64,000 nucleotides of DNA from Priestia iocasae (GCF_016909075.1 NZ_JAFBFC010000001.1:984945-1048944), one strand, 5' to 3'. Shown: positions 18,747 to 27,522, counted from the first letter of the stretch. Numbers and translations are program-made. Notes: generated from the letters alone by a model not told the origin.

Positions 18747-18846
18747 ATTGAAAGTAAAAGAAACATCATAAACCTTTTCACATCATGTCTAAAATTCGTC
18801 TATCTGTGAAAAGATGGAAAAGAATGAACGATAACATGGAGGGATT

Positions 18847-19434
18847 ATGTTGAAAAAACTTGTTCTTAGTATGATGTTTTTTTTAATAAGTGCAGCACTA
18901 GTTGCATGTAATATGAATCAACGAGACCATCATCCATCTCATATGGAAAATCAGGAAGCTGCCCCTGCTAGTGAAGTAGCAATTGAAACAATGGATGTAA
19001 ATCTGATAAACACGAAAGGTGAAACGATTGGAGAAGCGCGTTTAACACAGCAAGAAAACGGTGTGAAGATTAAGGTAACAGCAAAAAGTCTGCCACCAGG
19101 TCGCCATGGTTTTCATATTCATGATGTGGGGAAGTGTGAACAGCCAGATTTCCAATCAGCAAGTGGTCATTTCAATCCGTTTGATCGCCAACATGGTGTT
19201 AAAAATCCGAAAGGTCCTCACGCAGGTGATCTTCCTAACATTGAAGTTGGCAAAGATGGCAAAGTGAATACAGAAGTGTTTGCTTCACTCGTAACCCTTC
19301 AAGAGGGAAAGCAAAATTCACTGCTTGATATGGATGGAACATCACTCATTATTCATGAAAAACCTGATGATTATATAACAGATCCATCTGGAAATGCAGG
19401 AGAACGTATTGCATGTGGAGCTATTCAAAAATAA
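18847..19434 (+). CDS. sodC: Cu/Zn superoxide dismutase-like lipoprotein with complete metal ligands
   Basis: The 195-residue protein starts with a lipoprotein signal ending in LVAC and a His-rich linker (HHPSH). The SodC domain keeps all family ligands: two His in HGFHIHDVG, the bridging His in ASGHFNP, His in QHGVKN, His and Asp in GPHAGDLPN, the last copper His in LIIHEKPDD, and the active-site Arg in AGERIACG. It should convert superoxide to peroxide at the cell surface. B. subtilis YojM is recalled as a paralogue lacking two copper ligands, so this copy looks catalytically intact by contrast. It stands alone. Confidence 0.92.
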   Translation: MLKKLVLSMMFFLISAALVACNMNQRDHHPSHMENQEAAPASEVAIETMDVNLINTKGETIGEARLTQQENGVKIKVTAKSLPPGRHGFHIHDVGKCEQPDFQSASGHFNPFDRQHGVKNPKGPHAGDLPNIEVGKDGKVNTEVFASLVTLQEGKQNSLLDMDGTSLIIHEKPDDYITDPSGNAGERIACGAIQK

Positions 19435-19490
19435 AAGGGTGTCATGCAAGTGGAAAATATCCTCTTTAAACGCCCCTTTTGCAAACTATA

Positions 19491-19543
19491 GGATTGTCAT
19501 AAAAACTCAGTAAAATCACGGGTTTTTATTGACAGTCCTTTTT
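19491..19543 (+). terminator. Terminator between sodC and the germination operon
   Basis: GGATTGTCATAAAAAC pairs with GTTTTTATTGACAGTCC and is followed by five T. Confidence 0.8.
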
Positions 19544-19674
19544 GCGTAAAACAGAAAAATTAGTTCTTAAACTTGGAGAGTAGCGTTCTCTTCGTTTTAG
19601 AACTTTTCTTACCCCTTTTAAACGTCAAAGAATACGAATGTTTTTCATTAATTGAGAAAAACTACCTGTAAGAA

Positions 19675-19926
19675 ATGGTTGGTGAAAAAAATAAAATGAT
19701 TACATTCCTTTCTTTGTTAGTTTTAAGTGGCTTAATAAGTATGACGATTTTCATTGATGCGTTTTTAACTAAAACAAGCATGATCGATGCATTTACGATG
19801 ATGTTTATCGAAGGAAAAAACATAGGAAAATATTATGTACTCACTTTTACAATCATTTGTTTAGGTGTTGGAATAGTAAGTGACTGGAAGCGAAAAAAGA
19901 AAAAGAAGAATATGCAGCAGGGTTGA
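19675..19926 (+). CDS. Small two-helix protein, probable D subunit of the germinant receptor
   Basis: The 83-residue protein has two hydrophobic segments (FLSLLVLSGLISMTIFI and YVLTFTIICLGVGIVS) and a very basic tail (KRKKKKKN). It lies eight bases upstream of a gerAB-type gene in the same direction. Small two-helix D proteins encoded beside gerA-type operons, such as B. subtilis GerKD, modulate spore germination, and this gene fits by size and place. The ribosome site is weak. An internal ATG at 19696 is an alternative start. Confidence 0.65.
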   Translation: MVGEKNKMITFLSLLVLSGLISMTIFIDAFLTKTSMIDAFTMMFIEGKNIGKYYVLTFTIICLGVGIVSDWKRKKKKKNMQQG

Positions 19927-19933
19927 GGTGGAG

Positions 19934-21046
19934 ATGATACGTAAAGAGGTTATTTCATATTCACAATTGTTCATGTTAATCGTTAGTTTTGAAATTGGGT
20001 CAGCTGTCGTTGTCGATATTGGCAGTGAAGCAAAACAAGATGCTTGGCTAGCGGTATGTGGTGGTGCCTTGCTCGGTTTAGTATTGATTGTCATTTATTG
20101 TCATATGTTATTCAAAACGAAACATAAGCATCTTTATGATACTTTCACTACGCTATTAGGTAAGAAGCTAGGAGTGATTCTAGCCTTTTTCTATGTTCTT
20201 TATTTTTTATATGTGGCAGCTCGGGTGCTGAGAGATTTTGGTGAACTTGTAAATACTGTTATTTATCCTAACACCCCTATTGAAGTAATTTCAATTTTGT
20301 TCTTATTAGTCATTATGTATTACCTTGTACTGGGTCTTGAAGTAACAAGTCGATCTGTTGGTATTTTTATGCCGTATTTCATTTTGTTCTTATTTTTAAT
20401 TGTTCTATTTTTATTTATTAATCAAAGTATGGAAATTGATAAATTACGTCCTGTTTTAGCAGAGGGGGCACGCCCGGTAATCAAAGCTATTTTTCCGGGT
20501 GTACTCACGTTTCCTTTTGGAGAAATTGTTGTGTTTACCACATTTGTGGCATCAATGAATGAGCGAAAGAAGACAATTAAAATTTGTGCATACGCCATGT
20601 TGTTTTCTGGAATCATGCTTGCGGCTTTTACAGTAATCAAATTATCCGTTCTTGGAGTAGATGCAGCAGACCGCGCTGCATTTCCTCTACTATCAGCTAT
20701 TCGCACGATATCACTTGCTAATTTTTTAGAACGATTAGATGCGCTTGTTGTATTTGTGATGATGCTTGGTATTTTTGTGAAGGTAACCATCTTTTTATAT
20801 GGCGCATTAAAGGGGCTTGAATTTATTAGCGGTCAATCGTATCAAGTATTTGTCATTCCAATTACGTCTATTGTTGGGTTGCAGTCTATTTTAATTGCAA
20901 ACAATTATGCTGAGCATTTAGAAGAGGGGTTAAAGTTCGTTCCATACTATTTACACCTACCATTTCAAGTGTTTATTCCTTGCTTTTTACTAGTAGGGCT
21001 ATGGATAAAAGACAAAATGATAAAGAAAGGAGGAAACGAAGCGTGA
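19934..21046 (+). CDS. Spore germinant receptor B subunit (GerAB family)
   Basis: The 370-residue integral membrane protein has about ten hydrophobic segments and belongs to the APC-related endospore germination permease family, beginning MIRKEVISYSQLFMLIVSFE. In GerA-type receptors the B subunit binds the germinant within the inner spore membrane. The ATG at 19934 has GAGGTGGAG just upstream; the longer frame starts inside the preceding gene. It overlaps the GTG start of the A subunit by four bases. The amino acid or sugar it recognises cannot be predicted. Confidence 0.93.
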   Translation: MIRKEVISYSQLFMLIVSFEIGSAVVVDIGSEAKQDAWLAVCGGALLGLVLIVIYCHMLFKTKHKHLYDTFTTLLGKKLGVILAFFYVLYFLYVAARVLRDFGELVNTVIYPNTPIEVISILFLLVIMYYLVLGLEVTSRSVGIFMPYFILFLFLIVLFLFINQSMEIDKLRPVLAEGARPVIKAIFPGVLTFPFGEIVVFTTFVASMNERKKTIKICAYAMLFSGIMLAAFTVIKLSVLGVDAADRAAFPLLSAIRTISLANFLERLDALVVFVMMLGIFVKVTIFLYGALKGLEFISGQSYQVFVIPITSIVGLQSILIANNYAEHLEEGLKFVPYYLHLPFQVFIPCFLLVGLWIKDKMIKKGGNEA

Positions 21047-22893
21047 AATTAGAAGAATTTATTGAAATTCGAAAGCAAAAAAGAGAAAAGCAAAAACAAC
21101 TAAAAGATCAGAACAAACAAAATCAGCATACTAATCAAGATCAAAGCAACAAGCAAGAAAATCAACAAGATCAACAAGGTAATAATCAGCAGAACGAACA
21201 AACGAATGAGCCGAATCAACGAAGTAAAGAGCAAGTGAATCAACAACATCAACAAGAGCAAGATCAGAAAAAGGATAAGCAAGAAAGTGAGCCAAAACCT
21301 CTATCAACAAAGAGTTCAGAGACTAAAAATCAGCAACAGGAAAATCAGCAAAGTGCTGAGCAAAAAAGTCAGCAAAGTAAAGTAGATGCAATTGATATTT
21401 CAAGTGAATTAGAAAAAACAAAATCCATCATTGAAAGCAGCTTTGGCAAGTCTGTTGATTTGACAATTATGACACTTTTAATAAATGGGCAGAGAGCACT
21501 TGTTTGTTATTTGGATTCAATGACTGATGATCAGATGATTGCACAAAAAATTATTGAGCCAATTAGCACAATGAACGAAAAAAAACGGCAAATTTATAAT
21601 CGAGATGAATTTTCTCATTTTTGTGATGGCGTATTTGCAGGAACGCCAAAGACATTTGTTCATAATTATCAACAAGCAGTCAAGCAAATGCTTGCCGGTT
21701 TCTGTGTGCTATTCTTAGAAGGGCTAGAAGACGCAGTAACATTAAAAATCCAAAACATCCCGTATCGACAAATTAGTGAACCAACTGCTCAAACTACAAT
21801 TCGGGGCCCTAAAGATGTGTTCACAGAAAGTGCGGATGTTAATATTAGCTTAATTCGCAGACGCTTAAAGAATGAAGCACTACGTGTTGAATCCTTGTCA
21901 ACAGGAGAGGAAGTAGAAACAACTGTGTTTCTTTGCTACATGGACGGAATAGTAGATTCGACAATCGTGACGGAACTAAAGCAAAGAATTCAACGTGCAA
22001 AATCTAATATGATTTATGATTCTGGTACATTAGAAGAATACATACAAGATCAAACGATGACACCATTTCCGCTCATTTTTAACTCTGAACGACCTGATTC
22101 CATTACCGCAGGCATTCTAGAAGGAAAAATAGCCATTGTAGTGGAGGAAAGTCCTTTTGTCCTCCTCGTTCCGGCTATCTTTAGCGATTTCTTCCGAGTA
22201 TCAGAAGACTATTTTCAGCAATTTATGATGGTCTCGTTTATACGGTTTATTCGATATGGTGCATTCTTACTATCGATGATTTTGCCATCTATTTATGTAG
22301 GGATTATTACCTTTCATCAAGAGCTTATTCCGACTCAGCTTCTGATTAGCATTATTTCGCAGCGAGAAGGGATTCCGTTTCCGACTGTAGTCGAAGCATT
22401 TATTATGGAGTTAACGTTCGAAGTTTTACGTGAAGCAGGAATTCGAATGCCAAGAGCCATCGGGATGACGGTTTCTGTAGTAGGGGGATTAGTCATTGGT
22501 CAGGCAGCCGTAGAAGCAGGCCTTATTTCAAGCATCATGGTTATCATTGTTTCGCTAACTGCCATTGCTGGATTCGTTAGCCCTGTTTATTCTTTTTCCA
22601 TGGCTGCTCGATTACTCAGATTTGGGTTTATTATTATCGCTGCATCCATTGGTTTATATGGTGTCATGCTAGGGCTCATGGTGATGGTTGCTCACCTTAA
22701 TGCGTTGCGTTCGTTTGGCGTACCTTATTTAGCATCTGTAGCCACAGTGAACAAAGAAGATCAAAAAGATACGTTTTTTCGCATGCCGATGTGGATGATG
22801 AAATGGCGACCTGCTTTCTTAACATCTGAAAAGCCATTAAAGCAACCAAATTCCACAGGTCCGCATCCCCCTAACGAGGATGATTCTTCATGA
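21043..22893 (+). CDS. Spore germinant receptor A subunit with long Gln/Asn/Lys-rich N-terminal extension
   Basis: The 616-residue protein has the GerA-family core (about residues 115-590), including IRGPKDVFTESADVNISLIR, and several membrane helices after about residue 370. Before it lies a low-complexity segment of roughly 100 residues (about 8-113) made mostly of Gln, Asn, Lys and Glu, with almost no hydrophobic residues. Such cytoplasmic extensions occur in some GerA proteins but are usually shorter. The GTG start at 21043 follows AAAGGAGG and overlaps the B-subunit stop. The C-terminus overlaps the C-subunit start by four bases. Confidence 0.93.
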   Translation: MKLEEFIEIRKQKREKQKQLKDQNKQNQHTNQDQSNKQENQQDQQGNNQQNEQTNEPNQRSKEQVNQQHQQEQDQKKDKQESEPKPLSTKSSETKNQQQENQQSAEQKSQQSKVDAIDISSELEKTKSIIESSFGKSVDLTIMTLLINGQRALVCYLDSMTDDQMIAQKIIEPISTMNEKKRQIYNRDEFSHFCDGVFAGTPKTFVHNYQQAVKQMLAGFCVLFLEGLEDAVTLKIQNIPYRQISEPTAQTTIRGPKDVFTESADVNISLIRRRLKNEALRVESLSTGEEVETTVFLCYMDGIVDSTIVTELKQRIQRAKSNMIYDSGTLEEYIQDQTMTPFPLIFNSERPDSITAGILEGKIAIVVEESPFVLLVPAIFSDFFRVSEDYFQQFMMVSFIRFIRYGAFLLSMILPSIYVGIITFHQELIPTQLLISIISQREGIPFPTVVEAFIMELTFEVLREAGIRMPRAIGMTVSVVGGLVIGQAAVEAGLISSIMVIIVSLTAIAGFVSPVYSFSMAARLLRFGFIIIAASIGLYGVMLGLMVMVAHLNALRSFGVPYLASVATVNKEDQKDTFFRMPMWMMKWRPAFLTSEKPLKQPNSTGPHPPNEDDSS

Positions 22894-24080
22894 AAAAATA
22901 TTTGTTAGTTATCGTTCTTTGTTGCACAACATTTTTGTCTGGGTGTTGGGATTTAATAGAATTGAGTGAGCTGTCGGTTGTGAGTGGTTTAGCGGTGGAT
23001 AAGGGTGAAAATAAACGATATAAAGTAAGTGTTGAAGCGGTGAATGCAACGCAATTAAATCCAAAAACAGGAGGTAACGCATCGCCTTCTATACTATTCT
23101 CAGTAGAAGGTGATGACATTGGAGAGGTAACTCAAAAAATGAATATAGGCTTATCTCGACATTTAGTCTATTCTCATATGCGAGCGGTGGTCATAAGTGA
23201 AGAAGTAGCAAAAGAAGGAGTAAACGACATCTTTGATTTCTTAGAGCGCAATCGTGAAATTCGTAATGATTTTAATATTGTCATTGCGAGAGGAAGCGAA
23301 GCAGCTGATATATTAAGCGTCGTGTACCCTCTTCAAAAAGTGTCAAGTATGAAAATCAATGCACAGTTGGAGACGCTTGAAAAAGAATGGGGAGGAGACC
23401 CTGGTGTTCGTTTAAATGATATGATTCAAGCATTGCTTTCAAAAGGAAGAGAACCTGTGGCTGCAGGAGTGTCTATCGAAGGTTCAGCTGAAAAAGGGGA
23501 ATCAATGGAAAATATGCAAAAGGTAAAATTAGATGCCATTGTAAAGGCAGATAGTCTAGCCGTGTTAAAAAAGGGAAAGTTTATTGGTTATTTAGACCTT
23601 GAGGATACACGTCAGTATCTTATGATCACTGATAAATTGAAGCATACAACGTTTACAATTCCTTGCGGAGAAAATGATTACTTTGCCATTCGTGTTTATC
23701 ATAATGATACAGTGACACACGTAAAATATAAAAAAGGCACTCCAAGAGCAACAGTTAGCTTAACAATGGAAGCTTACATTGACAGCGTCTCATGTAAAAA
23801 AGACTTAGGAAAAGTAGCAACATATGAAGAATTTGAAAAATTAGCAGAACAATACATTTCAAAAAAAATAGAACAAACCATCGAAAAAACACAACAACAA
23901 TATGGTGCTGATATCTTTGGATTTGGAGAAAAGATGTTTGTTCAAGACTACCGAAACTTTAAAAAAGTGGAGAAAAGGTGGAATGAAGAGTTTGTGGACA
24001 TGGAAATCGACGTAGATACAGTCGTGAAAATTAGACGATCAGGCATTGATCGAGGAATATTTATTGATGAAACGTCTTAA
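22890..24080 (+). CDS. Spore germinant receptor C subunit, lipoprotein (GerAC family)
   Basis: The 396-residue protein has a lipoprotein signal with lipobox LSGC at residues 16-19, then the GerAC signature CWDLIELSELSVVSGLAVD. The C subunit is anchored to the outer face of the inner spore membrane and completes the A-B-C receptor. The ATG start overlaps the A-subunit stop (ATGA). The order here is D-B-A-C, rather than the A-B-C order of B. subtilis gerA. A terminator follows the stop directly. Confidence 0.93.
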   Translation: MKKYLLVIVLCCTTFLSGCWDLIELSELSVVSGLAVDKGENKRYKVSVEAVNATQLNPKTGGNASPSILFSVEGDDIGEVTQKMNIGLSRHLVYSHMRAVVISEEVAKEGVNDIFDFLERNREIRNDFNIVIARGSEAADILSVVYPLQKVSSMKINAQLETLEKEWGGDPGVRLNDMIQALLSKGREPVAAGVSIEGSAEKGESMENMQKVKLDAIVKADSLAVLKKGKFIGYLDLEDTRQYLMITDKLKHTTFTIPCGENDYFAIRVYHNDTVTHVKYKKGTPRATVSLTMEAYIDSVSCKKDLGKVATYEEFEKLAEQYISKKIEQTIEKTQQQYGADIFGFGEKMFVQDYRNFKKVEKRWNEEFVDMEIDVDTVVKIRRSGIDRGIFIDETS

Positions 24081-24114
24081 TAGGAGACAAACTCAACGTT
24101 AGTCTCCTATTTTT
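24081..24114 (+). terminator. Terminator of the germination operon
   Basis: TAGGAGAC...GTCTCCTA is followed by TTTTT, beginning right after the gerAC-type stop. Confidence 0.88.
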
Positions 24115-24157
24115 AAAAAATGTATCAAATCAAATGATTGACTATTCAGAAAACGAC

Positions 24158-24186
24158 TTGTACCTATGTGTCAACTGTGTTACAAT
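24158..24186 (+). promoter_or_regulatory. Strong sigma-A type promoter
   Basis: A -35 box TTGTAC and a -10 box TACAAT are separated by exactly 17 bases. The predicted transcript starts near 24193 and runs into the hairpin at 24265. Confidence 0.72.
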
Positions 24187-24264
24187 AAACAAGACATGTA
24201 TTCCATATTTATCCTATTCGTAGCAATGATAAAGGAAATATAAATCTTGGCTAATTACTATTAA

Positions 24265-24304
24265 AAGTCCTAGCAGTTATTTGTAAGCTGTTTAGGACTT
24301 TTTT
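24265..24304 (+). terminator. Leader terminator (attenuator-like) before a small hydrophobic ORF
   Basis: AAGTCCTA pairs with TAGGACTT, with an inner CAG/CTG, and six T follow. It lies between a strong promoter and a strong ribosome site (AAAGGAGGTGG at 24311). The leader before it contains AAAGGA then TTG, which would encode the five-residue peptide MANYY ending at 24261. Confidence 0.75.
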
Positions 24305-24326
24305 ATGTAGAAAGGAGGTGGTAGGC

Positions 24327-24464
24327 ATGCAGTGGCTAGAGCAGTCTTTGCAACTGTTCGCTTTACTTGCCACCATTTTTACGACTATTACAATCGGATT
24401 GAAAAACATAAAAGAATTAAAATTAAAAGAAAAGCCCAAAAAGAAGAGGCGATTCTTATCATAG
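24327..24464 (+). CDS. Small hydrophobic peptide with basic tail, possible type I toxin-like
   Basis: This 45-residue frame starts at an ATG behind the excellent site AAAGGAGGTGG. It has one hydrophobic helix (LQLFALLATIFTTITIGL) and a tail rich in Lys and Arg (KEKPKKKRRFLS). One helix plus a charged tail is typical of type I toxins and other small membrane peptides, but I recognise no specific family. A longer overlapping frame starting at 24332 has no ribosome site and is less likely. A terminator sits just upstream, so expression may depend on readthrough. Confidence 0.6.
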   Translation: MQWLEQSLQLFALLATIFTTITIGLKNIKELKLKEKPKKKRRFLS

Positions 24465-24645
24465 AAGCGCCAACCATCATGGAAAAAAAATCGTTACAAG
24501 TTTATTATAATACAAAATAGCGAAAAAAGACCAATATTTTTCTGAATTATTTGTTTATTTTGTGATAAATTGCATAGTTTCAAAGTAGGATAATGGGATT
24601 ACATGTCATGTTTTACTCATTCATTTCTAAAATGGAGGGAAAAAA

Positions 24646-25611
24646 ATGGGCAAAGTAGGTCTAATTCCTTATCGTGTACAAGCTGTTATGTCATCAACAA
24701 AAACAATTCCACCTGGTATCCAAATGATTGAAGCACCAGCTCTATGGAAAGAAGGTTACAAAGGGGAAGGCATTGTCATCGCCATATTAGATACAGGATG
24801 CGAGATGAATCATTCAGAATTAAAAGAACGTATTGTTGATGGGTACAATTTTACATCTGATGATGAAGGAAATCCAAAAATGTATCAAGATTATAACGGT
24901 CATGGAACTCATGTAGCGGGAACGATCGGTGCAACGGAAAATGAAGAAGGTGTTATTGGGGTTGCTCCGTTGGCTGATCTTCTCATCTTAAAAGTGTTAT
25001 CAAAAGATGGATTTGGTACGAATGAATGGGTAACAGCTGCTATTTATCATGCTATAAATTGGCGAGGACCCAATGGAGAGAAGGTGCGAATTATCTCTAT
25101 GTCTCTTGGAGGGAAAGTGAATGATTCCTCTTTACATGAAGCGATTAAAAAAGCTGTACAAGAACAAATATTAGTCGTTTGTGCAGCTGGAAATGAAGGA
25201 GATGGAAAAGATAAGACAAACGAATATGCCTATCCAGGGGCGTATAATGAAGTTGTTCAAGTAGGCTCTGTTAATTTGAAAGGCGAGATTTCGAAGTTCA
25301 GCAATACAAATGATGAAATTGACTTAGTCGCACCAGGTGAAGAGGTGCTATCAACGTATCTGGAGAACGAATATGCAGTCTTATCAGGCACATCCATGGC
25401 TACTCCTCACGTCTCAGGTGCAGCCGCTCTTATTATTGAGAAGTGGGAATCAAAGATGGACAAGCCTTTATCTGAACCGGCACTGTATGAGCAAATTATC
25501 AAACATACAGTGGAATTGTCATATAGTCGCAAGTACCAAGGAAATGGTTTGTTAAAGTTAAGTGGTCAAAAGCAAATTGATAAAATAAAGCAGCAAATAA
25601 CAACAGCATAA
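24646..25611 (+). CDS. ispA: Intracellular subtilisin-type serine protease
   Basis: This 321-residue S8 protease has no signal peptide. The triad is Asp in AILDTGCEMNH, His in YNGHGTHVAGT and Ser in LSGTSMATPHVSGA. The start GLIPYRVQAV matches the short N-terminal extension carrying LIPY that blocks the active site in intracellular subtilisins until it is cleaved. The family degrades cytoplasmic protein during sporulation or stationary phase. The ATG follows AATGGAGGGAAAAAA. It is monocistronic, with a strong terminator. Confidence 0.92.
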   Translation: MGKVGLIPYRVQAVMSSTKTIPPGIQMIEAPALWKEGYKGEGIVIAILDTGCEMNHSELKERIVDGYNFTSDDEGNPKMYQDYNGHGTHVAGTIGATENEEGVIGVAPLADLLILKVLSKDGFGTNEWVTAAIYHAINWRGPNGEKVRIISMSLGGKVNDSSLHEAIKKAVQEQILVVCAAGNEGDGKDKTNEYAYPGAYNEVVQVGSVNLKGEISKFSNTNDEIDLVAPGEEVLSTYLENEYAVLSGTSMATPHVSGAAALIIEKWESKMDKPLSEPALYEQIIKHTVELSYSRKYQGNGLLKLSGQKQIDKIKQQITTA

Positions 25612-25615
25612 AAAT

Positions 25616-25668
25616 AAGAGGTGAAGTGAAAGAGACAAGGTTGGGCTTTTTGACTTCACCTCTTTTTT
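25616..25668 (+). terminator. Terminator after ispA
   Basis: AAGAGGTGAAGT pairs with ACTTCACCTCTT and is followed by T residues. Confidence 0.85.
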
Positions 25669-25744
25669 AACATATTAAAAGTTGAATGAATTGAAGAATG
25701 CACCTCACAATATACATATATCTCTTTAGATGGAAGGTGTACAT

Positions 25745-27229
25745 ATGCAAGAAAAAGTAGTCATTGTAGGTGGGGGAATTGGAGGGTTAACGGCAGGTGC
25801 ACTTTTAGCGAAAAACGGCTTTAACGTTCAAGTCCTTGAAGGTTCACGTGAATGGGGAGGGTGCGCTGGTAAATTTCAACGTCAATCGTTTATCTTTCCA
25901 GTTGGCGCAACACTTGGAATGGGATTTGAATACGGAGGTATTCATGACCGGATATTACGTTATTTAAAAACAGAAGTTGAGACAAAGTCATTAGATATTG
26001 TAATGAAGATACATACGTCTCATCGTACGTTTATGTATTATCAAAATCGTACACAGCATCTTCTTCATCTACAAACACAGTTTCCTCATAAAAAGCGAGA
26101 AATAGCACAGTTTTATCAGCATGTTCAATCAATTGCAAGAGAGATTCGAAAATTAATGCAGCCATTACCTACCTTACCTCCCATGACGCTAAAGGAGTGG
26201 TTAACACTATTTTCATCTCTTTCCCCAACTTCCTTAAAGCTTGTGCCGCTCTTTTCAAAATTAATGAGGGACCTTTTACATCAACATGGGCTTTTAGAAG
26301 TCGAAGAATTTGTACATTTTATTGATGGGCAGCTTATTGATAGTATGCAAACCACAAGTAAGAACTGCTCATTATTAATGGGGTGCTTAGCACTTGATAT
26401 TTATCATGAAGGAGCTTTTTATGTTAAGGGGGGGTTATATAAACTAGCAGAAGCATTAAAAGGATCTATTGAGACAAATGGGGGACACACTCTATTAGGT
26501 CGTAAAGTTGTAGCGGTCCATCGTAAGAAGAAGGAATGGATGGTTCAAGACCATCGAGGAAATGAGTACAGTGCTAATCACCTTATTTGTAACATCCCCA
26601 TTCATAACTTAAAGCAAGTGCTAGAACCGAATGTTTACGATGCATTGCCTAATCGCTTAAAACAAAAAGCAAGCTTACCACAGTGGGGTACGTTTACGAT
26701 GTATATGGCCATTGAGGAGGAGGTACTACCAGAAAACATAGAATTGTTTCACCAAGTGCTAGCATCAGAGGCAGGAAATATGACGGAAGGCGATCATATC
26801 TTTCTTTCTCTTTCAGACAAAAGCGATGAATGGCGTGCACCAAAAGGAATGAGGACGTTAACAGCCTCTACTCATATTGATTTAACAAATTGGGAAGATA
26901 AAGCTCTTTATGAGAAACAAAAGAGAGAGATGCAGGAGAAAATGTTGAAGATGATTAAAACAGTCATTCCTGATTTGAATGAAGGAGTCATTCATCAAAT
27001 ACCTGGAGCCCCAAAAGCGTGGGAACGGTTTACATCACGTGTTGATGGAGGAGTAGGAGGCTTTCCACAAACAATAGAGCATACACTCTTTAAAAGTATC
27101 TCTCATCGTACAGGTATGAACGGGCTGTGGTTATGTGGAGATACGATTTTTCCAGGAGCGGGTACAATTGGTGTTTCTGTTAGTGGTTATCATGTTTTTC
27201 AATCTATTTCAAACCAATCTATTCCGTAA
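25745..27229 (+). CDS. FAD-dependent oxidoreductase of the phytoene desaturase/carotenoid isomerase family
   Basis: The 494-residue protein opens with a dinucleotide-binding motif (VVIVGGGIGGLTAGALLAK) and ends with the CrtI-type FAD motif LWLCGDTIFPGAGTIGVSVS. The sequence WGGCAGKF after the Rossmann helix and the overall length fit the CrtI/CrtN/CrtISO group of desaturases, isomerases and oxidases of carotenoids. The substrate cannot be fixed, because no other carotenoid gene adjoins it. The ATG at 25745 follows GGAAGGTGTACAT. A link to retinal supply for the rhodopsin is possible but unproven. Confidence 0.82.
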   Translation: MQEKVVIVGGGIGGLTAGALLAKNGFNVQVLEGSREWGGCAGKFQRQSFIFPVGATLGMGFEYGGIHDRILRYLKTEVETKSLDIVMKIHTSHRTFMYYQNRTQHLLHLQTQFPHKKREIAQFYQHVQSIAREIRKLMQPLPTLPPMTLKEWLTLFSSLSPTSLKLVPLFSKLMRDLLHQHGLLEVEEFVHFIDGQLIDSMQTTSKNCSLLMGCLALDIYHEGAFYVKGGLYKLAEALKGSIETNGGHTLLGRKVVAVHRKKKEWMVQDHRGNEYSANHLICNIPIHNLKQVLEPNVYDALPNRLKQKASLPQWGTFTMYMAIEEEVLPENIELFHQVLASEAGNMTEGDHIFLSLSDKSDEWRAPKGMRTLTASTHIDLTNWEDKALYEKQKREMQEKMLKMIKTVIPDLNEGVIHQIPGAPKAWERFTSRVDGGVGGFPQTIEHTLFKSISHRTGMNGLWLCGDTIFPGAGTIGVSVSGYHVFQSISNQSIP

Positions 27230-27320
27230 AAGTGCTAACCATTTTTTGATTGTAAAAAGATATTCTTTGAGCATAGTAAAAGGGAGGGGAATCCTCTAAA
27301 AAATGCAGGGGGGAAATACA

Positions 27321-27449
27321 ATGACAAAACGTAATCGAAAACAAAAAGCGGGCTTGCAAAGTGTAAAAAGTGTTGCAGGTAGCGAATTCTCTAAGGAGCT
27401 TGCAACTAGCAAAGCGAATCAGAAAGCTGAGAAAACGCGCCCTAACTAA
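27321..27449 (+). CDS. Small basic protein, possibly spore-associated
   Basis: The 42-residue frame begins MTKRNRKQKAGLQSV and contains SEFSKELATSKANQK. It follows a strong GCAGGGGGGAAATACA ribosome site and is followed by a 13-bp hairpin. The EFSKELA segment recalls the EFxxE(L/T)A pieces of gamma-type small acid-soluble spore proteins and of the YfhD family, but the match is too short to assign. High Lys and Ser/Ala content would fit a DNA- or spore-associated peptide. Confidence 0.6.
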   Translation: MTKRNRKQKAGLQSVKSVAGSEFSKELATSKANQKAEKTRPN

Positions 27450-27472
27450 TTCACCTTGAAGTCGTTAACTCA

Positions 27473-27508
27473 CATCATGCGACACTCTAAAAAAGGTGTC
27501 GCATGATG
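27473..27508. terminator. Perfect 13-bp hairpin between convergent genes
   Basis: CATCATGCGACAC pairs with GTGTCGCATGATG. There is no T-run, but its place between the convergent units suggests transcript ends. Confidence 0.6.
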
Positions 27509-27522
27509 ATTCGCTTATAGCG

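Noticed and set aside
20422..20790. 122-codon minus-strand frame in the germinant receptor B gene
   Set aside because: It is antisense to a well-supported membrane protein and has no independent signals.
21100..21282. Minus-strand frame very rich in Leu and Ile
   Set aside because: It is the antisense of the Gln/Asn-rich coding segment of the germinant receptor A subunit; CAA/AAT codons read backwards give Leu and Ile. It has no ribosome site.
24332..24520. 62-codon plus-strand frame overlapping the small peptide at 24327
   Set aside because: Its ATG has no properly spaced ribosome site, whereas the frame starting at 24327 uses AAAGGAGGTGG directly.
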